Assembly: GCA_013695115.1 (NCBI GenBank)
Contig: JACDBD010000050.1
Span: 1 to 5,733 of the forward strand
DNA from: Actinomycetota bacterium
Lineage (GTDB): Bacteria; Actinomycetota; Acidimicrobiia; IMCC26256; JACDBD01
Direction: 5' to 3'
Length of the DNA stretch: 5,733 bases
This document shows positions 1-5,116 of this stretch, piece after piece (position 1 is the stretch's first letter; each line of letters starts with the position of its first letter). The notes beneath the pieces are model-generated. The model was not told the DNA's origin and did not search any database. It worked only from the letters and a program-made list of their open reading frames with translations. The position numbers and the translations under genes were made by a program.

Positions 1-1
1 C

Positions 2-1081
2 GGCGCGCTCGCCGACCGGGTGCCGCGCCGGCGCTTGTTGCTGGCCACGACCGCGGTGCAGACCGTGCTCGCCGGCGTGCTGACGCTGCTGACCGCGACG
101 GGCACGCCCGGCCCCGGCGTCGTCACGCTGATCGTCCTCGGCGCCGGATGCTCGTTGGCCCTCGGGTTCCCGGCGTACCAGGCCCTGCTCCCCGATCTCG
201 TCCCCCGCGAGGATCTCCCGGGTGCGGTCGCGCTGTCGTCAGCCCAGTGGAACCTGGGTCGGGTCATCGGGCCGGCGCTGGCCGGGGTCGTGATCCGCTT
301 CGGCGGCTACGAGTGGGCGTTCGGCTTCAACACGGTGAGCTTCGGCGCGGTGATCGCAGTGCTGCTGGTGCTGCGGCTCCCCCGGCCGGCGCAGGCGGTG
401 GAAGCGTCGATCGTCGACGCGATCCGCGCCGGCGCCCGGTTCGTGCGCCGAGACCCGGGCCTGCGAGTCGTCGTCGGCTACATGGCTCTCAACTCGTTGC
501 TGGCGGCACCGTTCATCGCGCTCGTCCCCGCGTTCGCGCTCAAGGTCTTCCACAACGAGCAGACGGGGACAGCCGCGCTCATCATCGCGCAGGGCGTCGG
601 GGCGGTGTTGATGGGGCTCTCGCTCGGTGCGCTCCACAGCCACTTCGGTGGCCGCCGGGTGCTGCTCGGCGTCCTCTGGGGGCTGCCGCTCGCGCTGTGC
701 GCCTACGCGTACGCGCCCAACCTCCCGGTCGGGGTGGTCGCGATCTTTGTGGTCGGGTTCCTGTACCTCGGCGCATTGTCGAGCTTCACGACCATCGCTC
801 AGCTCCGCTCCCCCGCCCAGCTGCGGGGCCGGGTCCTCAGCGTCCTGATGGTGTTGCTCGGAACGCTCTACCCGCTGGGCAGCGTGCTCCAGGGGGCCAT
901 CGCCGACCGCGTCGGCCTGCGGGCGACGACCGCGGGCGCAGGCGTGTTGATGGCGGCGGCGTTGCTCTTGGTTCGGGTGGCGCGGCCGAGCATCGCCCGG
1001 GCGCTCGACGACACCGATACGGCGGACGCGCCGCCGATGACGATCGAGCCGGTGCCGGTGGCGTCGGAGGGGTCGCGCTAG
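2..1081 (+). CDS. MFS exporter, EntS/MFS_3-like (5' end missing)
   Basis: This is the C-terminal 359 residues of a major facilitator superfamily transporter, probably a proton-driven exporter of a small molecule in the cytoplasmic membrane. The frame is open to the left edge. The first visible residues, GALADRVPRRRLLL, are the MFS loop 2-3 motif (G-x-L-A-D-R-x-x-R-R). The GTG at 20 therefore lies inside that motif and is not the start; about two transmembrane helices are missing upstream. Roughly ten hydrophobic segments follow, ending near residue 329, with a polar tail of about 30 residues. The stretch PAYQALLPDLVPRED followed by a 'GRVIGPALAG' segment is typical of the enterobactin-exporter-like group (EntS, Pfam MFS_3). 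A second ADR motif (GAIADRVG) sits near residue 300. Substrate unknown: antibiotic, siderophore or other metabolite efflux are all possible. Its stop overlaps the convergent gene at CTAG. Family assignment is firm, substrate is not. Confidence 0.9.
   Translation, partial: GALADRVPRRRLLLATTAVQTVLAGVLTLLTATGTPGPGVVTLIVLGAGCSLALGFPAYQALLPDLVPREDLPGAVALSSAQWNLGRVIGPALAGVVIRFGGYEWAFGFNTVSFGAVIAVLLVLRLPRPAQAVEASIVDAIRAGARFVRRDPGLRVVVGYMALNSLLAAPFIALVPAFALKVFHNEQTGTAALIIAQGVGAVLMGLSLGALHSHFGGRRVLLGVLWGLPLALCAYAYAPNLPVGVVAIFVVGFLYLGALSSFTTIAQLRSPAQLRGRVLSVLMVLLGTLYPLGSVLQGAIADRVGLRATTAGAGVLMAAALLLVRVARPSIARALDDTDTADAPPMTIEPVPVASEGSR
1078..1081. other. Shared CTAG stop overlap of convergent genes (exporter / membrane protein)
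   Basis: The palindrome CTAG supplies the TAG stop of the + strand exporter (1079-1081) and, read on the other strand, the TAG stop of the - strand membrane protein (1080-1078). The two genes therefore overlap by four bases and no room is left for a terminator between them. Any termination must take place inside the opposite gene. Confidence 0.9.
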
Positions 1082-1500
1082 GCCCGGGCGCGGGCCAGCG
1101 CGAACGCGCTCACACCCACCAGCGCGAGTGCGCAGGCCATCTGCCCGAACCACCAGGCCGCCAAGCCGTGATGATCCGAGATCGGGCACGCGACCGAGAA
1201 CGCGGTGAAGAGACCGGCGGCTCCGAGCGAGGCGAGCAGACCCCAGCGCCGTCGGGCGAGCAGGCCGCCGGCGGTGATCGCCAGCGTGGCGAGGAACACC
1301 ATGCTCAGCGCGACCGACCAGGTCGGCGCGGGTGCGGTGGGCCGGGGCTCGAGGCCGGTGGCGATCAGGAACAGGACGTACCAGGTCGCGCCGATGAGCA
1401 CGGCGGCCTCGGTCGAGATGCGTTCGGCGAGCCACGAGCGGGTGTCGGGCCGCTCGGCGACGACAGTCGTGGTGGTGACTCGCTCTTCGGTGCTGATCAT
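1078..1500 (-). CDS. Small four-helix integral membrane protein, function unknown
   Basis: This is a 140-residue protein I do not recognise. A polar N-terminus of about 30 residues is followed by four likely membrane helices at about 31-50, 61-83, 87-107 and 114-138. Arg-rich loops (ARRRWG, 82-87) and a C-terminal ARARA suggest the usual positive-inside anchoring. The end of helix 3 carries C105-P106 and then the pair H110-H111, followed by a Trp pair (116-117); this Cys/His cluster at a membrane edge could be functional, but that is inference. The ATG at 1500 was chosen because GGGAGG lies 6 bases upstream on the - strand (1512-1507). The frame stays open further upstream, but there it would run antisense through the crotonase gene. 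The gene is divergent from the crotonase and convergent with the exporter. The coding call is fairly sure; the function is unknown. Confidence 0.75.
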   Translation of the reverse strand: MISTEERVTTTTVVAERPDTRSWLAERISTEAAVLIGATWYVLFLIATGLEPRPTAPAPTWSVALSMVFLATLAITAGGLLARRRWGLLASLGAAGLFTAFSVACPISDHHGLAAWWFGQMACALALVGVSAFALARARA

Positions 1501-1573
1501 GAGGGGCCTCCCGGTCGGCGGCGGGCCCATTCTCGCGCTGGTACGGTCCGCCCGCCTGTCGGGGAGGTCGGAG
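1501..1573. promoter_or_regulatory. Divergent promoter/leader region between membrane protein and crotonase genes
   Basis: Both genes must be transcribed out of this 73-base gap. On +, TACGGT at 1542-1547 fits the loose actinobacterial -10 (TANNNT) and would give a leader of about 20 bases ending in a strong ribosome site, GGGGAGG at 1561-1567, 6 bases before the ATG at 1574. On -, GAGAAT (1534-1529) is a possible -10 with the ribosome site GGGAGG at 1512-1507. No convincing -35 is visible on either strand. The ribosome sites are clear; the promoter hexamers are weak guesses. Confidence 0.4.
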
Positions 1574-2338
1574 ATGGTGGTCGAGCGGGAGCGCCAGGAT
1601 CGGGTGGGCATCATCCGGCTGAACCGGCCCGAAGCCCGCAACGCCGTGAACGACGAGGTCTCGCAGGCGATCGAGGACGCCCTCGACGAGTTCGAGGCCG
1701 ACGACGGCGTCGGGGTGGTCGTCGTCACCGGCACCGGCGACGTCTTCTCCGCCGGCGCCGACCTCAAGATGGTGGCGAAGGGTGAAGGCTTCAAGATCGC
1801 GACGAAGCGAGGTGGCTTCGGCGGCATCACCACCCGCGACTTCCCGAAGCCGCTGATCGCGGCGGTGAACGGGCCCGCGCTCGCGGGCGGGTTCGAGATC
1901 GTGCTCGCCTGCGACCTCGTCGTCGCCGCCGACGACGCCCGGTTCGGCCTACCCGAGGTGAAACGGGGCCTGTACGCCGCCGCCGGCGGGCCGTTCCGCC
2001 TCGCTCGGCGCATCCCGCTGGCCACCGCCACCGAAATCGTCCTCACCGGCGACCCCATCGACGCCGGCCGCGCCCATGCCCTCGGCCTCGTCAACCGGCT
2101 GGTACCGCGGGACCGGGTGATGGAGGAGGCACTCGCGCTCGCCGCCACCATCAGCGCCAACGGTCCGGTGGCGGTCCGCAACTCCCTGCGGATGCTGCGC
2201 GAGGCCGTCGACCTCACCGAGGCCGAGGCCTGGCCCCGCAGCAACGAGCTCGCGGTCGAGGTGTTCTCGACCAAGGACGCCATCGAGGGCGCGACGGCAT
2301 TTGCTGACAAGCGGCCCCCGCAGTGGACGGGCACCTGA
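1574..2338 (+). CDS. Enoyl-CoA hydratase/isomerase family protein (crotonase fold)
   Basis: This 254-residue protein has the usual length of a crotonase and probably hydrates a 2-enoyl-CoA in fatty-acid or other acyl-CoA breakdown in the cytoplasm. The first oxyanion-hole motif is SAGADLKM (59-66). The second is GPALAGGFE (100-108), followed by the ACD segment (112-114) and FGLPEVKRG (124-132). E108 and E128 align with the two catalytic glutamates of rat mitochondrial enoyl-CoA hydratase (E144 and E164). Both are present, which favours true hydratase chemistry over an isomerase or a MenB-type cyclase. The ATG at 1574 was chosen because GGGGAGG sits 6 bases upstream and the family N-terminus (a short strand, then RVGIIRLNRPEARNAV) begins right there; longer in-frame starts would overlap the divergent gene. 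It appears to be a single-gene unit, followed by a terminator-like hairpin. The exact acyl-CoA substrate cannot be read from the sequence. Confidence 0.92.
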   Translation: MVVERERQDRVGIIRLNRPEARNAVNDEVSQAIEDALDEFEADDGVGVVVVTGTGDVFSAGADLKMVAKGEGFKIATKRGGFGGITTRDFPKPLIAAVNGPALAGGFEIVLACDLVVAADDARFGLPEVKRGLYAAAGGPFRLARRIPLATATEIVLTGDPIDAGRAHALGLVNRLVPRDRVMEEALALAATISANGPVAVRNSLRMLREAVDLTEAEAWPRSNELAVEVFSTKDAIEGATAFADKRPPQWTGT

Positions 2339-2346
2339 TCACCAGA

Positions 2347-2389
2347 CTCGAGGCCGTGCCCCACCGTTTTGGTGCGGTCCAGCCTCGAG
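2347..2389 (+). terminator. Terminator-like hairpin after the crotonase gene
   Basis: Perfect 8-base arms CTCGAGGC (2347-2354) and GCCTCGAG (2382-2389) enclose a further imperfect stem closing on CACC/GGTG (2362-2365 and 2371-2374) around a GTTTT loop (2366-2370). In total 16 of 19 positions pair, counting one G-U, with three symmetric mismatches. It starts 8 bases after the crotonase stop. No T-run follows, so it is not a textbook intrinsic terminator. U-less hairpins have been proposed as terminators in actinobacteria, and it could instead be a 3'-end stabiliser or a binding site. Confidence 0.55.
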
Positions 2390-2391
2390 AA

Positions 2392-2406
2392 CGGTCGATG
2401 CGACCG
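2392..2406. repeat. Perfect inverted repeat overlapping the -35 zone of the MerR promoter
   Basis: CGGTCG (2392-2397) and CGACCG (2401-2406) are exact reverse complements separated by ATG. The repeat covers the place where a -35 element would lie relative to the -10 at 2423. A site for a dimeric regulator is possible; in GC-rich DNA a 6-base arm can also arise by chance. Confidence 0.4.
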
Positions 2407-2436
2407 CGGGAGTAGCTGCTCCTAGAATCCGCGCTC
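2400..2436 (+). promoter_or_regulatory. Candidate promoter of the MerR-menG-menF unit, with operator dyad in the spacer
   Basis: TAGAAT at 2423-2428 is a good -10 hexamer ending 8 bases before the ATG at 2437, so the transcript would start at or within a few bases of the start codon (a leaderless mRNA). A weak -35, GCGACC at 2400-2405, gives a 17-base spacer; ATGCGA at 2398-2403 would give 19, the length favoured by MerR-controlled promoters. Ending directly at the -10 is GGAGTAGCTGCTCC (2409-2422), a 14-base dyad with one mismatched pair. MerR-family activators bind dyads in exactly this spacer position, so autoregulation is likely. The -10 and dyad are seen directly; regulation is inferred. 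Confidence 0.55.
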
Positions 2437-3216
2437 ATGGGATCGGGTGAGCGCATGCGGGTCGAGGAGCTGGCCCGGCGGGCCGAGGTCTCCGTCGACA
2501 CCATCCGCTTCTACCAGAAGCGCCGCCTGCTGGCGCCGCCGGAGCGGGAGGGTCGGATCGCCTGGTACGGGCCCGAGCATCTCGAGCGGCTGGCCCGGAT
2601 CCGCGACCTGCAACGCCGGGGGTTCTCGCTCGCCGTCATCCGTCGGCTCCTCGCCGGCGAACTGGACGCGACCGACGAGCCGCTGGCGGCGGCGGTGGCG
2701 GCGGCCGAAGGCGCGGGCCCGACCGAGTTCCTCACCCTCGACGAGCTCGCCGAGCGCGCCGGCGTCCCGGCCGCGCTGATCGAGTCGGTGGCGAACGAGG
2801 GCCTGCTCATCCCCCGACTGCACGAGGGCGAGCCCCGCTACACCGCCGGCGACGCCGACGTCGTCGCCGCCGGTCTGCGTCTCTTGGAAGCCGGCCTCCC
2901 GATGCCCGATCTGATTGCGCTCGCCCGCCGCCACCACGACGCCACCCGCGTCACCGCCGAGGAAGCGGTGGCGATGTTCGACACCCACGTCCGGCGGCCG
3001 CTGCGCGACTCTCACCTGCCGGCGGAGGAGCGCGCCGAACAACTCGTCGACGCGTTCCGGGTGCTGTTGCCGTCGGTGACCGCACTGGTCGCACACCACT
3101 TCCGGCGGATCCTGCTCCAGGTCGCGCAGGAGCACCTCGAGCGCGTCGGTGAGCCCGCGGAGCTGGCGGCGGCCGAGGAGGAAGCGCGCCGCACGCTCGA
3201 GGCGGTGTGGACGTGA
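2437..3216 (+). CDS. MerR-family transcriptional regulator with a second MerR-like segment
   Basis: This 259-residue protein is probably a DNA-binding dimeric regulator. Residues 7-73 form a MerR winged helix-turn-helix: VEELARRAEVSVDTIRFYQK, then LLAPPEREG, a W-Y wing and RGFSLAVIRRLL. Residues 98-165 repeat the pattern in the same order: LDELAERAGVPAALIE, GLLIPRLHEGEPRY, and then EAGLPMPDLIALA. The two align without gaps at an offset of 92 residues over the first 33 positions (ELA, RA, V, I, LL, P, EG shared). The I-R-F-Y of the first copy is I-E-S-V in the second, so the second may not contact DNA. The remaining 90 residues are helical and charged with no recognised ligand domain. ATG 2437 fits a leaderless start from the -10 at 2423; ATG 2455, with GGGTGA just upstream, is an alternative. 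Its stop overlaps the start of menG, suggesting one operon and possible control of menaquinone genes. The effector is unknown. Confidence 0.87.
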   Translation: MGSGERMRVEELARRAEVSVDTIRFYQKRRLLAPPEREGRIAWYGPEHLERLARIRDLQRRGFSLAVIRRLLAGELDATDEPLAAAVAAAEGAGPTEFLTLDELAERAGVPAALIESVANEGLLIPRLHEGEPRYTAGDADVVAAGLRLLEAGLPMPDLIALARRHHDATRVTAEEAVAMFDTHVRRPLRDSHLPAEERAEQLVDAFRVLLPSVTALVAHHFRRILLQVAQEHLERVGEPAELAAAEEEARRTLEAVWT

Positions 3217-3917
3217 GCCGCAGCACGCGGGCCGCGCCGCTGCCCGAGGGAGCGGACAAGCGACGTGAGGTCGAGAGCATGTTCGACCGCATCGCTCCCC
3301 GCTACGACCTGGTGAACCGGGTGATGACCCTCGGGCTCGACCGCCGCTGGCGCCGCCGCACGATCGCGTCGCTGGCGTTGCCCAAGGGCGCGTGGGTCCT
3401 CGACCTGGGCTGCGGGACCGGCGACCTGTGCGAAGAGCTCCGCGCCGTCGGCCACTCGCCCGTGGGTGTCGATCTGTCGGCGGGGATGCTCGGCGCCGCC
3501 CATACCCGCGCACCGCTCGTACGCGGCGACGCCCTCCGGCTTCCGATACCCGACGGCACGGTCGACGGAGTCGTGTCCGGCTTCGCGCTCCGCAACGTTG
3601 TCGATCTCGGCGAGCTGTTCGCCGAGAGCGCTCGGGTGCTCCGCCCCGGCGGCCGCGTGGCCATGCTCGAGACCGACGAGCCGAACAACCGGCTGCTCCA
3701 GGCCGGGCACCGCCTCTGGTTCCGGCGGGTGGTACCCGTGCTCGGCGGTCGGCTCGGACGCGACCGTGTCGCCTACCGCTACCTCCCCCGCTCGGTGGCG
3801 TACCTTCCGCCCACGTCCGAGCTGCTCGCGCTGGTGGGCGCTGCCGGCTTCGACGACGTCGGGCACCGGCGGCTCGGCGGTGGCGCGGTGCAACTCGTGA
3901 CCGGGACGCGGCGATGA
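3213..3917 (+). CDS. menG: Demethylmenaquinone methyltransferase (MenG/UbiE family)
   Basis: This 234-residue protein methylates demethylmenaquinone with S-adenosylmethionine, the last step of menaquinone synthesis, probably at the inner face of the membrane. Family signatures appear in order: MFDRIAPRYDLVNRVMTLGLDRRWRR (23-48, in two parts the first UbiE signature), the SAM-binding motif I VLDLGCGTGDL (62-72), the acidic end of strand 2 at D87, GDALRLPIPDGTVDGV (105-120), FALRNVVDL (124-132), RVLRPGGRVAMLE (141-153) and YLPRSVAYLP (190-199). The LETDEP after the PGG motif differs from the commoner LEFSKP. Two GTG starts are possible. GTG 3213 was chosen because it forms a 4-base GTGA overlap with the MerR stop, with GAGG at 3199-3202 about 10 bases before it; GTG 3207 would add two residues. 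Its stop overlaps menF by ATGA. Neighbouring MenF and MenD favour menaquinone over ubiquinone as the product. Confidence 0.92.
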   Translation: MSRSTRAAPLPEGADKRREVESMFDRIAPRYDLVNRVMTLGLDRRWRRRTIASLALPKGAWVLDLGCGTGDLCEELRAVGHSPVGVDLSAGMLGAAHTRAPLVRGDALRLPIPDGTVDGVVSGFALRNVVDLGELFAESARVLRPGGRVAMLETDEPNNRLLQAGHRLWFRRVVPVLGGRLGRDRVAYRYLPRSVAYLPPTSELLALVGAAGFDDVGHRRLGGGAVQLVTGTRR

Positions 3918-5116
3918 GCCCCAGCGCGCCCGCCGCCCTCCTCGCCCGTACGCAGGAGATCGATCCGCCCGCCGACCTGCTCGACGACCTCGGCCCCGAC
4001 GGGTTCGCCTGGCTCGACGGCACCGGCGGGCTGGTGACCAGCGGCGTCGCCGTTCGCGTCGCCCCCGCTGACGTGGCCCGCTCGCTCGCCGCCATGACCA
4101 TCGAAGATCCGCTCGCACGACCGGGCACGGGCGCGATCGCGGTCGGCGCGCTCCCGTTCGCGGGCACCGGGGAGTTGGTGGTTCCGCAGACGGTCACCGC
4201 CATGGCAGCCGACGGAACCGCCTGGCATACGCAGATCGGTTCGGCGGGCCCGGCCGAACCTGACGGCCGGGACCGATCGCGCCCGTCGGTGTTCGCGGTG
4301 GAGTCGGTCCAGTCGCGTGAGGACTGGCACCGAATGGTCGAGGCGGTGCTGGGCGCCATCGAGGAGGGTCGCCTGTTGAAGGCGGTGCTGGCACGCGAGG
4401 TCACCGTCGAAGCCGACGCGCCCTTCGACCCTCGAGCCGTGCTCGACCGGCTGCGGGCGACCCAAGCGGGCAGCGTCGCTTACGGGTTCCTCGACGGTCC
4501 GCGAACGCTCGTCGGCGCGACGCCGGAGCTGTTGGTGCGTCGCCAGGGGACGCTCGTCCTCTCGCGCCCCATGGCCGGGACCATGGCCCGGCGTTCGTCG
4601 AGCGCGGAGGACGACCGGGTGGCGACCGCACTGGCCGCTTCCGCCAAGGACGACAACGAGCACCGCCTCGTGGTCGACGCCGTGCTCGACACCCTGACCC
4701 CGTGGTGCGATGACCTGCGCGCCGACTTCCCTCCGGACGTGGTCCGTCTTCCCGCGTTGATGCACCTCGCCACCGCGGTGCGGGGCCGTCTCCGGGAGCC
4801 GGCGCCGACGGCGCTCGAGCTCGCCGCCGCGCTCCATCCCACGCCCGCGGTCGGGGGCACGCCGCGCGTCGAGGCGTTGCCGTTGATCGAGCGCATCGAG
4901 GGCTTCGAGCGGGGCCGCTACGCCGGCCCGGTCGGATGGGTCGACGCCCGCGGCGATGGCACCTGGGGGGTCGCGCTGCGGGGCGCCGAGATGGAGGGCC
5001 ACCGGGCTCGACTCGTCTCCGGCGCCGGCATCGTCGCCGGCTCCGACCCCGACGCCGAGTGGCGCGAGACCGAGGTCAAGCTCGAGCCGATGCTCCGAGT
5101 CCTGGTCCGGCCCTAG
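3914..5116 (+). CDS. menF: Isochorismate synthase (MenF/EntC type)
   Basis: This 400-residue Mg-dependent enzyme isomerises chorismate to isochorismate, the entry step to menaquinone. The N-terminal 130 residues are variable, with a charged insert near 112-124. The chorismate-binding domain follows: LLKAVLARE (154-162), where K156 matches the general base; GATPELLV (201-208), where E205 matches the general acid; RPMAGT (218-223); KDDNEH (245-250), where E249 is a probable Mg ligand; HLATAVRG (284-291); LHPTPAVGG (307-315); ERGRYAGPVGW (332-342); and SGAGIVAGSDPDAEWRETE (369-387), which carries the second acidic Mg site. The HLAT reading and the ELL after the general acid resemble EntC, so a siderophore role cannot be excluded from the protein alone. 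The adjacent MenD and MenG favour menaquinone. ATG 3914 forms an ATGA overlap with the menG stop, consistent with coupled translation. The longer open frame upstream is antisense-free but lies inside menG and was rejected. Confidence 0.93.
   Translation: MSPSAPAALLARTQEIDPPADLLDDLGPDGFAWLDGTGGLVTSGVAVRVAPADVARSLAAMTIEDPLARPGTGAIAVGALPFAGTGELVVPQTVTAMAADGTAWHTQIGSAGPAEPDGRDRSRPSVFAVESVQSREDWHRMVEAVLGAIEEGRLLKAVLAREVTVEADAPFDPRAVLDRLRATQAGSVAYGFLDGPRTLVGATPELLVRRQGTLVLSRPMAGTMARRSSSAEDDRVATALAASAKDDNEHRLVVDAVLDTLTPWCDDLRADFPPDVVRLPALMHLATAVRGRLREPAPTALELAAALHPTPAVGGTPRVEALPLIERIEGFERGRYAGPVGWVDARGDGTWGVALRGAEMEGHRARLVSGAGIVAGSDPDAEWRETEVKLEPMLRVLVRP
5113..5116. other. Shared CTAG stop overlap of convergent menF and menD
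   Basis: CTAG supplies the TAG stop of menF on + (5114-5116) and the TAG stop of menD on - (5115-5113). This is the same arrangement as at 1078-1081 and again leaves no terminator space between the genes. Confidence 0.9.

Noticed and set aside
239..1435. Long - strand open frame opposite the exporter and in another frame of the small membrane protein
   Set aside because: Arg/His/Asp-rich composition, no domain, and it conflicts with two well-supported genes.
1205..1573. In-frame 5' extension of the crotonase reading frame
   Set aside because: It would lie antisense to the membrane protein gene and has no crotonase-like residues. The ATG at 1574 has a strong ribosome site and matches the family N-terminus.
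1574..2338. Crotonase as MenB (DHNA-CoA synthase), given the men genes nearby
   Set aside because: It keeps the hydratase glutamates E108 and E128 and the GLPEVKRG segment. MenB lacks the second glutamate and has a different FGQTGP-type segment there.
3392..3913. In-frame 5' extension of the menF reading frame
   Set aside because: It overlaps menG in another frame, is Arg/Pro-rich in the manner of GC-rich shadow frames, and the ATG at 3914 matches the family length and the ATGA overlap.
2422..4404. Long - strand open frame of 660 codons
   Set aside because: It is antisense to merR, menG and menF, rich in Arg and low-complexity runs, with no recognisable domain; a normal result of GC-rich codon bias.
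4570..4588. Direct repeat CCATGGCC within menF
   Set aside because: It encodes part of the conserved RPMAGT motif and its following residues; explained by protein conservation and chance.
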